Shown piece by piece: positions 1-5,146 of a stretch of 9,774 nt of DNA; position 1 is the stretch's first letter; each line of letters begins with the position of its first letter. This stretch comes from an uncultured Negativicutes bacterium. GTDB taxonomy: Bacteria; Bacillota; Negativicutes; Acidaminococcales; Acidaminococcaceae. The DNA is taken from contig CALAZX010000220.1 of the NCBI GenBank assembly GCA_937926555.1, forward strand, positions 1 to 9,774, read 5' to 3'. The position numbers were made by a program, and so were the translations under genes. Below the pieces are notes generated by a model. It did no database searches. It was not told where the DNA came from and saw nothing but the letters and a program-made list of their open reading frames with translations.

Positions 1-379
1 GGCTGCCGTCGAAGAAGAACAGCAGCACCATCACCGCCAGGCGGCCGCAGACCAGGGCGGCCACCAGGGAGGGGAAGATCCCCTTGCCCAGGCCGTAGCG
101 AACATAGCCGGCCACGCCGCCGTAGACCGCCAGCTCCAGGGCCATCATGGGGGCCACCGGGAACAGCGGGGGCATCCCCGTGAGGAAGCTGCTGAGCAGA
201 GGCGTCAGCATGCCGGCCAGCAGACCGGGACGCCAGCCCAGGAGCAGTCCCGCCAGGAGTACCGGCAGATGCATGGGCAGGAAGACGGAGCCGCCCATCC
301 CCGCCATATGGAAGAAGAAGGGCAGCAGCAGGCCGCAGGCGACAAACAGCGCCGTGAAGACAAGTGTATGTACAGTCAT
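1..379 (-). CDS. ECF-type transporter S component, N-terminal part (runs off the window)
   Basis: Membrane protein of the energy-coupling factor (ECF) transporter substrate-binding (S) family, which works with a shared EcfA/A'/T module to import vitamins or related micronutrients. The ATG at 379 is preceded by GGAGG (complement of 386-390) at 6 nt spacing. The 126 visible codons are open to the window edge and very hydrophobic. A first helix begins about residue 4 (LVFTALFVACGLLLPFFF), followed by a Met/Gly-rich loop, the segment FLPMHLPVLLAGLLLG, then LLTGMPPLFPVAPMMALELA and another membrane segment. The 'LPMH.PVLLAG' and 'LTG.PPL.P' patterns are what I recall from clostridial and Negativicutes S components. 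The C-terminal part is missing, so the substrate cannot be assigned. The gene is divergent from the ylxM-ffh operon and not obviously related to it. Family fairly sure; substrate unknown. Confidence 0.75.
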   Translation of the reverse strand, partial: MTVHTLVFTALFVACGLLLPFFFHMAGMGGSVFLPMHLPVLLAGLLLGWRPGLLAGMLTPLLSSFLTGMPPLFPVAPMMALELAVYGGVAGYVRYGLGKGIFPSLVAALVCGRLAVMVLLFFFDGS

Positions 380-402
380 GGATAACCTCCGACAAACTAT
401 TT

Positions 403-436
403 TTCAGGCCGTTCCGCAGAATCGGCATATACTGAA
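403..436 (-). promoter_or_regulatory. Hairpin in the 5' leader of the ECF S-component gene
   Basis: Read on the minus strand, TTCAG (407-403 side is CTGAA) closes an outer 5-bp stem. Inside it lies GCCG(A)TTC-TGCG-GAACGGC, a 7-bp stem with one bulged A and a 4-nt loop (408-426). It starts right about where transcription from the minus-strand promoter at 445-473 would begin, and the leader ends in GGAGG. No U-tract follows, so it is not a terminator. It could be an mRNA stabiliser or a small regulatory leader. It does not match a riboswitch consensus that I recognise. Confidence 0.4.
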
Positions 437-444
437 CACTTTAT

Positions 445-473
445 ATGATATAATGAATGGTACATGGCCACAA
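445..473 (-). promoter_or_regulatory. Probable SigA-type promoter for the ECF S-component gene
   Basis: On the minus strand TTGTGG (473-468) and TATCAT (450-445) are separated by exactly 17 nt. The -10 matches consensus at 5 of 6 positions and the -35 at 4 of 6 (shared T, T, G and the fifth position differs). Transcription would start near 438, giving a leader of about 60 nt before the ATG at 379. It is AT-rich in an otherwise GC-rich region, as expected for a promoter. Confidence 0.5.
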
Positions 474-531
474 CCTACCCGGGGGGATATAACCGCGGAA
501 AAAAGCGGGTATCCGGCGGAAAATACGGAAG

Positions 532-562
532 ACCGGTGAAATCCGTCGAAAAAATCACCGGT
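532..562. repeat. Perfect 8-bp inverted repeat upstream of the ylxM-ffh promoter
   Basis: ACCGGTGA at 532-539 is the exact reverse complement of TCACCGGT at 555-562, with a 15-nt A-rich spacer. It directly abuts a second dyad at 562-583. No U-tract follows on either strand, and the site lies between two divergent promoters, outside the transcripts predicted from them. A protein-binding site is therefore more likely than an RNA terminator. The binding factor is unknown. Confidence 0.5.
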
Positions 563-583
563 GTCAAGTAAAAACACTTGACA
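562..583. promoter_or_regulatory. Palindromic operator-like dyad overlapping the -35 of the ylxM promoter
   Basis: TGTCAAGT (562-569) and ACTTGACA (576-583) are perfect reverse complements with a 6-nt spacer, giving a 22-bp dyad with operator-like 8-6-8 geometry. The right arm contains the whole -35 hexamer TTGACA (578-583), so a dimeric protein bound here would be expected to block sigma access. The left arm contains TTGACA on the opposite strand, but no -10 sits at the right distance for it. Dyad seen directly; operator role inferred. Confidence 0.45.
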
Positions 584-606
584 GTGAAATCTATCTCCGC
601 TATAAT
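578..606 (+). promoter_or_regulatory. Full-consensus SigA promoter of the ylxM-ffh operon
   Basis: TTGACA (578-583) and TATAAT (601-606) match the housekeeping-sigma consensus at all 12 positions, with the optimal 17-nt spacer. Transcription would start near 613, about 32 nt before the chosen ylxM ATG. A perfect promoter fits a heavily expressed operon with SRP and ribosomal protein genes. The -35 lies in the arm of an inverted repeat, suggesting that such a strong promoter may be held in check. Confidence 0.9.
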
Positions 607-644
607 TCTTATGTTACTAAAAAATCGGGAAAGTGGTTGGCAGA

Positions 645-1007
645 ATGACAGCAAATGATTTCAAGAACAGGATACGGGTCGGCAGTCTCTATGACATCTA
701 TGGGGCCCTGCTGACGGAAAAGCAGCGTACCTGTCTCCGACTGTACTTCTGCGAGGACTTTTCTCTGGCCGAGATCGCCGATGAGCTGGATGTTTCACGC
801 CAGGCGATCCATGACCTTCTCAAGCGGGTGGAGCAGACCCTGGAGCACTACGAGACAGTGCTGGGGAACCTGCGCCGCAGCCAGGAACGGCAGAAGCTGG
901 TCCGGAAGGCCGGCACGATCATAAAGAATGTGGAAGAGAGCGGGAATGTGGCTGACCTGGGCAAGGTCAACGGCATTCTGGACGAACTAATCAACGAAAG
1001 CAGGTAG
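645..1007 (+). CDS. ylxM: YlxM (UPF0122) HTH protein, SRP-associated
   Basis: Small predicted DNA-binding-like protein of the YlxM/UPF0122 family (120 aa), usually encoded directly before ffh and linked to the signal recognition particle pathway. The sequence carries the family signature LYDIYGALLTEKQ (residues 15-27). A sigma-70-region-4-like helix-turn-helix follows at about 39-60, including SLAEIADELDVSRQAIHDLL. The C-terminus is a charged, helical tail. ATG 645 is chosen because the product then starts like known relatives; an in-frame GTG at 633 would add four residues. Neither has a strong ribosome binding site (a weak GTGG lies at 633-636). Only 5 nt separate its TAG stop from ffh. In many Firmicutes ftsY lies upstream; here ylxM is the first gene after the promoter and its neighbour is a divergent transporter gene. 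Confidence 0.9.
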   Translation: MTANDFKNRIRVGSLYDIYGALLTEKQRTCLRLYFCEDFSLAEIADELDVSRQAIHDLLKRVEQTLEHYETVLGNLRRSQERQKLVRKAGTIIKNVEESGNVADLGKVNGILDELINESR

Positions 1008-1012
1008 AATAC

Positions 1013-2359
1013 ATGGCTTTTGAGAATTTATCAGAGCGCTTGCAGAACGCCATCAAGATGTTCCGCGGCGCCAAGACCATCACAGAGGACGATCTGAAGG
1101 CTCCCCTGCGGGAAGTGCGCATGGCGCTTCTGGAGGCGGACGTAAACTTCAAGGTTGTCAAAGAGTTTGTAGCCAAGATCAAAGAACGCGCGCTGGGTGC
1201 AGAGGTGCAGACCAACCTGAACCCCAGCCAGCAGATCATCAAGATTGTTGACGAGGAGCTGACGGCTCTCCTGGGCGGAACCCAGGCGAAACTCACCGTC
1301 TCCTCCAAGCCGCCTACCATCATCATGCTGGTAGGTCTGCAGGGCGCCGGTAAAACCACCAGTGTGGGCAAGCTGGCCATGAACCTGAAGAAGAAGAAAA
1401 AGAGCCCCCTGCTGGTAGCGGCCGACGTATACCGTCCCGCAGCTATCACCCAGCTGGAAGTGCTGGGCGAGCAGGTAGGCGTTCCCGTATTCGCACTGGG
1501 CGACAAGGTGTCCCCGGTGGAGATCGCGAAGCAGGCCCTGGACAAAGCTGCCCATCTGGCCTGTGACACGGTGATCATCGATACCGCCGGCCGTCTGCAT
1601 ATCGACGAGGCGCTGATGGACGAGCTGAAGAACATCAAAGAGGCTGTGCAGCCCCATGAGATCCTTCTGACCATCGACGCCATGACCGGTCAGGACGCTG
1701 TCACCGTGGCAGACACTTTCAACAAACAGCTGGGCCTCACCGGCCTGATTGTGACCAAACTGGATGGCGACGCCCGCGGCGGTGCCGTGCTTTCCGTAAG
1801 GGAAGTCACCGGCTGCCCCGTGAAATTCGTAGGTATGGGCGAGAAGCTGGACGCGCTGGAGCCTTTCTATCCGGACCGTATGGCATCCCGTATCCTGGGC
1901 ATGGGCGACATCCTGTCCCTGATCGATAAAATCAAAGACACCACCGACCTGGCGAAAGCCTTGGAGATGGAGAAGAAACTGAAGAAAGACGAGTTCACGC
2001 TGGAGCAGTTCCTGGAACAGATGCAGCAGATCAAGAAGCTGGGACCCCTGGACACCATCCTGGGCCTGATCCCCGGCATGGGCGGCATCAGCCAGAAACT
2101 GAAAGAGGCCAACGTGGACGAGAAAGAGTTTGACCGGGTCGAGGCGATCATCCGCTCCATGACCCTGAAAGAGCGCCGGAATCCCGACATCATCAATGGC
2201 AGCCGCCGCAAACGCATCGCTGCCGGCTGCGGGATGAAAGTGCAGGATGTCAACCGCCTGCTGAAAAACTTCAACGACAGCAAGAAAATGATGAAGCGTA
2301 TGCAGGGTATGGCCAAGTTTGCTTCAAAGGGTGGCATGAAGCTTCCCTTTATGCATTGA
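1013..2359 (+). CDS. ffh: Signal recognition particle protein Ffh (SRP54), GTPase
   Basis: GTPase that binds 4.5S/6S SRP RNA and signal sequences of nascent membrane and exported proteins, then docks with FtsY at the membrane. Length 448 aa is normal. The N domain covers about residues 1-90. The G domain shows G1 GLQGAGKTT (108-116), the DVYRPAA element (138-144), G3 DTAGRLHID (190-198), G4 TKLDGDARGGA (248-258) and the closing GMGEKLDALEPF (274-284). The M domain (about 300-448) has the finger-loop region GPLDTILGLIPGM (344-356) and the RNA-binding helix with SRRKRIAAGCG (397-407). The last motif usually ends GSG, so a Cys replaces Ser at 406. The C-terminal tail is Met/Lys-rich, as expected for signal-peptide binding. 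The start follows ylxM by 5 nt, with AGG-type SD sequence inside the ylxM end. Confidence 0.98.
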   Translation: MAFENLSERLQNAIKMFRGAKTITEDDLKAPLREVRMALLEADVNFKVVKEFVAKIKERALGAEVQTNLNPSQQIIKIVDEELTALLGGTQAKLTVSSKPPTIIMLVGLQGAGKTTSVGKLAMNLKKKKKSPLLVAADVYRPAAITQLEVLGEQVGVPVFALGDKVSPVEIAKQALDKAAHLACDTVIIDTAGRLHIDEALMDELKNIKEAVQPHEILLTIDAMTGQDAVTVADTFNKQLGLTGLIVTKLDGDARGGAVLSVREVTGCPVKFVGMGEKLDALEPFYPDRMASRILGMGDILSLIDKIKDTTDLAKALEMEKKLKKDEFTLEQFLEQMQQIKKLGPLDTILGLIPGMGGISQKLKEANVDEKEFDRVEAIIRSMTLKERRNPDIINGSRRKRIAAGCGMKVQDVNRLLKNFNDSKKMMKRMQGMAKFASKGGMKLPFMH

Positions 2360-2390
2360 TAAACAGCTTATTATAAGGAGGTGAAATTAA

Positions 2391-2663
2391 ATGTCCGTTA
2401 AGATCCGTCTGAAACGTATGGGTGCGAAAAAACGCCCGTTCTACCGTATCGTAGTTGCTGACTCCCGTTCTCCGCGTGATGGCAAAATCATCGAGAACAT
2501 CGGCACTTATGATTCCACTGTAGCTCCCGCCGCTGTGAAAATCGACGAGGAGAAGGCAATGGACTGGATGAGCAAAGGTGCTCAGCCTACCGACACCGTT
2601 AGAAACCTGTTCAGCAAAGAAGGCATCATGAAAAAATTTGCTGAAGCTAAAGCCGCAAAATAA
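2391..2663 (+). CDS. rpsP: 30S ribosomal protein S16
   Basis: Structural protein of the 30S subunit body, 90 aa, normal length. The N-terminus MSVKIRLKRMGAKKRPFYRI and the following VVADSRSPRDGKIIENIGTY are the family hallmark; the C-terminal part contains the usual 'DWMSKGAQPTDTVRNL' helix-turn segment. The ribosome binding site is near-perfect (TAAGGAGGTGA, 2374-2384) with 6 nt to the ATG, stronger than for the neighbouring genes, which fits high expression of a ribosomal protein. It lies 31 nt after ffh with no visible promoter or terminator between, so it is co-transcribed. Placement with rimM and trmD is the classic S16-RimM-TrmD-L19 cluster. Confidence 0.98.
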   Translation: MSVKIRLKRMGAKKRPFYRIVVADSRSPRDGKIIENIGTYDSTVAPAAVKIDEEKAMDWMSKGAQPTDTVRNLFSKEGIMKKFAEAKAAK

Positions 2664-2681
2664 TAAAGGGGCGTGATTTGC

Positions 2682-2924
2682 ATGAAAGAATTGGTAGAAT
2701 TCATAGCCAAGTCTCTGGTTAGCAATCCGTCTGCAGTGGCAGTGGAGGAGGAAACGTCTGGTACCAGCACCGTTCTCCGCCTCCATGTTGCTCCTGAGGA
2801 TATGGGTAAAGTCATCGGCAAACGAGGCCGTATCGCCAAAGCGATCAGATCTGTGATGAAAGCTGTCGCTACGCGTGAGAATGTCAAAGTGATTGTTGAG
2901 ATTGTAGAAGACCGCGTGCACTGA
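2682..2924 (+). CDS. khpA: KhpA-type KH-domain RNA-binding protein
   Basis: Small single-KH-domain protein (80 aa) of the KhpA/YlqC family, UPF0109. In other Firmicutes it partners with KhpB (Jag/EloR) and binds many RNAs, with effects on cell elongation and division. The whole protein is one KH fold: MKELVEFIAKSLVSNP at the start, then an acidic strand, and the GxxG loop GKRG (46-49) inside KVIGKRGRIAKAIRSV. ATG 2682 is preferred over an in-frame GTG at 2673, because relatives begin MKELVEF and AAAGGGG (2665-2671) is suitably placed upstream. It follows rpsP by 18 nt in the same operon. Lower GC than trmD or rbgA, similar to rpsP and rplS. Confidence 0.93.
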   Translation: MKELVEFIAKSLVSNPSAVAVEEETSGTSTVLRLHVAPEDMGKVIGKRGRIAKAIRSVMKAVATRENVKVIVEIVEDRVH

Positions 2925-2954
2925 GCACAAACCATATGAAAAGGTGGTATTAGA

Positions 2955-3362
2955 ATGGAATCTATGTTCGTAAGAGTTCCCGTCGCAGTGAAAGCCAAAG
3001 TGACCGAGAACCTGAAACTGAAAATTATTGGAGATCTCCAAAACAAGATAAAAGAAATGAACCTGGACCTCGAGAAATTCGACTTCGAAATGAAGAAGGT
3101 AATGGACCAGGTTGCCGCTGAGCATGGTCCGGTAGACCAGGTACGCATGCAGATCCAGGCTGAGAGACAGAAACGTGTCGACGTGAAAGAGGATGCCGAA
3201 GAGCAGCTGCAGCGCGCACAGGATCTGGAAATCGGCACCGAGATCAGCAGCACCAACCTGCTGGAACGTACCGTGGAAATCAAGATCGGCACTGACCTGG
3301 AAGCCCTGATGGGCGCCGAGATCCTCACCGAGGACGGCAAAATCATCGCCTTCCGCGAGTGA
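2955..3362 (+). CDS. ylqD: YlqD family protein, function unknown
   Basis: 135-aa soluble protein matching my recollection of the YlqD family, which sits between khpA and rimM in many Bacillota. There are no membrane segments or signal peptide. After a short strand (FVRVPVAVKAKV, 5-16) a long charged helical region runs from about 17 to 92, with heptad-like spacing of Leu/Ile/Val (for example LKLKIIGDLQNKIKEMNLDL and later DAEEQLQRAQDLEIG), probably a coiled coil with a break at HGPV (57-60). A compact C-terminal part (about 103-135, VEIKIGTDLEALMGAEILTE) looks like a small beta unit. The SD AAGGTGG (2941-2947) lies 7 nt before the ATG. The role is unknown; the location suggests a link to ribosome or RNA metabolism. 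Confidence 0.8.
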   Translation: MESMFVRVPVAVKAKVTENLKLKIIGDLQNKIKEMNLDLEKFDFEMKKVMDQVAAEHGPVDQVRMQIQAERQKRVDVKEDAEEQLQRAQDLEIGTEISSTNLLERTVEIKIGTDLEALMGAEILTEDGKIIAFRE

Positions 3363-3379
3363 TTCCGAGGCGTGATTCC

Positions 3380-3880
3380 ATGAAAAAAGCTGTAATTGGA
3401 AAAATTGTCGCTCCGCACGGTGTGCGGGGCGATTTACGTATTATGCCCCTGACATCCAACTGGGACATCTTCGACGAGGTGGACAAGCTCAAACTGTCCG
3501 ACGGACGGGAGCTCACCCTGGTATCCGCCAGACCGCACAAGAACGTGATGCTGGTGAGAGTGGAGGAAGTGACCTCCATCGAGCAGGCTGAACTGCTCCG
3601 GGGCCAGGAGGTCCATATCTTCCGCGACGAGATGCCGGAACTGCCGGAAGGCACGTTCTATGTGGGGGACCTGATCGGGCTGGAAGTCCTGGATGAGGAC
3701 GGGAAGAAGATCGGCACCTTCAAGGACGTGCTGCCCACCGGCAGCGCCGATGTCTATGTGATCGCCCCGGAAGAGGGCAAGGACATCCTGGTGGCCGCCA
3801 TCCCCGACAACATCCTGAAGATCGACCCCAAGGCGGGGCACATCGTGGTGCGTCTGCCGGAATGGGCCGGCGAGGACTGA
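3380..3880 (+). CDS. rimM: 16S rRNA processing protein RimM
   Basis: Assembly factor for the 30S head; it binds ribosomal protein S19 and aids maturation of the 3' domain of 16S rRNA. 166 aa, normal length. The N-terminal RimM domain begins with the hallmark GKIVAPHGVRGDLRI (7-21). The PRC-barrel domain begins at FYVGDLIGLEV (93-103) and continues to the C-terminus, including ILVAAIPDNILKID. ATG 3380 is chosen over the in-frame GTG at 3359, because the hallmark sits right after it and GAGG (3367-3370) is well placed. It begins 17 nt after the ylqD stop and is followed 18 nt later by trmD, the partner with which it is widely conserved as a pair. Confidence 0.97.
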   Translation: MKKAVIGKIVAPHGVRGDLRIMPLTSNWDIFDEVDKLKLSDGRELTLVSARPHKNVMLVRVEEVTSIEQAELLRGQEVHIFRDEMPELPEGTFYVGDLIGLEVLDEDGKKIGTFKDVLPTGSADVYVIAPEEGKDILVAAIPDNILKIDPKAGHIVVRLPEWAGED

Positions 3881-3898
3881 TCCCGGAAAGGATAGACC

Positions 3899-4633
3899 AT
3901 GAAATTTATTTTTGTCACCCTGTTCCCCGAACAGATCGAGGCCGCCGCGTCCCACAGCATCATCAAGCGGGGACTGGAGGCCGGGCTGCTGTCCATGGAG
4001 TGCATCAACCCCAGGGACTTCACCACGGACCGTCACCGCACGGTGGACGACACGCCTTTCGGCGGCGGCGCCGGCATGGTGCTGAAACCGGAACCCATGG
4101 TGGCGGCCATCCGTCTGGCCAAGGAGAAACTGCCTGACGCCATCGTGGTGGCCATGAGCCCCGGCGGAGACACCTTCCGCCAGCCCATCGCGGAGGCCTG
4201 GGCCTCCCGTGACCAGGACCTGATCCTGGTGTGCGGCCATTACGAAGGGTTCGATGAGCGGATTTTCAACTGGGTGGATGTGAAGATGAGCATCGGCGAC
4301 TACGTCCTCACCGGCGGTGAGCTGCCGGCCCTCATCATCATGGACGCCATGGCCCGCTTCGTGCCCGGCGTGCTGGGCAAGATGGCCAGCGCCACGGAGG
4401 ACTCCTTCTCCACCGGCCTGCTGGAGTACCCCCAGTACACCCGTCCCGTGGAGTTTGAGGGCATGGAGGTGCCCGAGGTCCTGCGGAACGGCAACCACCG
4501 CCTGATCAAACGCTGGCGGCGGAAAGAGGCCCTCAAGGCCACCCTGCTGCACCGTCCCGATGTGCTTCCGTCCCTGCCTGGCAAGAAAGACCGGAAACTG
4601 CTGGAGGAAGTGCGGCGGGAACTGAAAAAATAG
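3899..4633 (+). CDS. trmD: tRNA (guanine-N1)-methyltransferase TrmD
   Basis: SPOUT-class enzyme using S-adenosylmethionine to make m1G37 next to the anticodon, preventing +1 frameshifting; normally essential. 244 aa, typical. Visible motifs: MKFIFVTLFP start; DDTPFGGGAGM (50-60); CGHYEGFDERI (112-122); the trefoil-knot cofactor loop SIGDYVLTGGELP (131-143); EDSF (167-170), which carries the conserved catalytic Asp168 in the family; GLLEYPQYTRP (173-183). The SD AAAGGA (3887-3892) lies 6 nt before the ATG. It ends in TAG, showing that TAG serves as a normal stop codon in this genome. It is the last gene before the internal rplS promoter. Confidence 0.98.
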   Translation: MKFIFVTLFPEQIEAAASHSIIKRGLEAGLLSMECINPRDFTTDRHRTVDDTPFGGGAGMVLKPEPMVAAIRLAKEKLPDAIVVAMSPGGDTFRQPIAEAWASRDQDLILVCGHYEGFDERIFNWVDVKMSIGDYVLTGGELPALIIMDAMARFVPGVLGKMASATEDSFSTGLLEYPQYTRPVEFEGMEVPEVLRNGNHRLIKRWRRKEALKATLLHRPDVLPSLPGKKDRKLLEEVRRELKK

Positions 4634-4634
4634 C

Positions 4635-4663
4635 TTGCAACTATTCGTCGTATATGATAGAAT
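4635..4663 (+). promoter_or_regulatory. Internal promoter for rplS
   Basis: TTGCAA (4635-4640) and TAGAAT (4658-4663) are separated by 17 nt, directly after the trmD stop. The hexamers match consensus at 4 and 5 of 6 positions. Transcription would start near 4670, giving a leader of about 60 nt to the rplS ATG. This would let rplS be expressed above the level of the upstream genes, as is common for ribosomal protein genes. The promoter is embedded in an imperfect inverted repeat (4637-4672). Confidence 0.65.
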
Positions 4664-4672
4664 AGCAGTTGC
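4637..4672. repeat. Imperfect inverted repeat spanning the rplS promoter
   Basis: GCAACTATTC (4637-4646) pairs with GAATAG-CAG-TTGC (4660-4672): ten base pairs with a 3-nt bulge and a 13-nt AT-rich loop. It covers the end of the -35, the spacer and the -10 of the rplS promoter. In readthrough transcripts from trmD it could form a hairpin, but no U-tract follows, so it is not a standard terminator. A protein-binding dyad or a processing site between trmD and rplS are possible roles. Confidence 0.45.
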
Positions 4673-4730
4673 ATAAAACGGACGGTCCGCTGTAAGATAC
4701 ATGAACGTCTATGAGTTTAGGAGGAAAAAA

Positions 4731-5072
4731 ATGAACATCATTGAAGCACTGGATAAAGAACAGTTACGTTCTGACATCCCCGATTTCCGTGCCGGCGACA
4801 CCGTTAAAGTTTATGTAAAGGTTGTCGAGGGTACCCGTGAGCGTGTACAGTTATTTGAAGGCGTTGTTATCTCCCGCAGTGGAGCTGGCATCCGCGAAAT
4901 GTTCACCGTTCGCCGTATTTCCTACGGTGTAGGCGTAGAAAGAACTTTCCCGGTACACAGCCCGCGTCTGGACAAGATCGAAGTTGCCCGCAAGGGTGTT
5001 GTACGCAGAGCGAAACTCTACTATCTGCGTGAGCGCACCGGCAAGGCTGCTCGTATCCGCGAACGCCGCTAA
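4731..5072 (+). CDS. rplS: 50S ribosomal protein L19
   Basis: Structural protein of the 50S subunit at the interface with 30S; 113 aa, normal length. Characteristic segments: FRAGDTVKVYVKVVEGTRER (19-38), LFEGVVISRSG (41-51), GVGVERTFPVHSP (66-78) and the basic C-terminal VRRAKLYYLRERTGKAAR (91-108). ATG 4731 is chosen because AGGAGG (4719-4724) lies 6 nt upstream; the in-frame ATG at 4701 would place that SD inside the gene and add ten residues foreign to the family. The leader contains a short CGGA-CGG-TCCG hairpin (4679-4689). Some Firmicutes carry an autoregulatory L19 leader here, which I cannot confirm by eye. The gene ends at a strong terminator. Confidence 0.98.
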   Translation: MNIIEALDKEQLRSDIPDFRAGDTVKVYVKVVEGTRERVQLFEGVVISRSGAGIREMFTVRRISYGVGVERTFPVHSPRLDKIEVARKGVVRRAKLYYLRERTGKAARIRERR

Positions 5073-5082
5073 TCAGGTGTAT

Positions 5083-5118
5083 AAAAGGGGGCTGCATTTG
5101 CAGTCCTCTTTTTGTTTT
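5083..5118 (+). terminator. Rho-independent terminator after rplS
   Basis: AGGGGGCTGC (5086-5095), loop ATTT (5096-5099) and GCAGTCCTCT (5100-5109) form a 10-bp stem with two G-U pairs, extended by A-U pairs from 5083. The stem is followed by TTTTTGTTTT (5109-5118). It begins 11 nt after the rplS stop and closes the ribosomal/SRP operon. lepB's ribosome binding site begins only 13 nt further on. Confidence 0.9.
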
Positions 5119-5146
5119 AACAAAATCATTGAGGAGGGTTTACTGA

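Noticed and set aside
147..539. 130-codon plus-strand frame near the left end
   Set aside because: Antisense to the convincing ECF S-component gene and extends through its promoter region; Ser/Arg/Pro-rich translation without motifs.
539..567. Divergent minus-strand promoter using TTGACA at 567-562
   Set aside because: At 16-18 nt spacing the minus-strand sequence is GGATTT-like, not a -10; the ECF gene has a better promoter at 445-473.
3434..4702. 422-codon open frame on the minus strand across rimM-trmD
   Set aside because: Antisense shadow of two clearly conserved genes; codon bias in GC-rich DNA keeps the opposite frame open. The product is His/Gln/Gly-rich without recognisable motifs.
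4701..4730. Upstream in-frame ATG for rplS
   Set aside because: The AGGAGG at 4719-4724 would be inside the coding region and the extra ten residues do not belong to L19.
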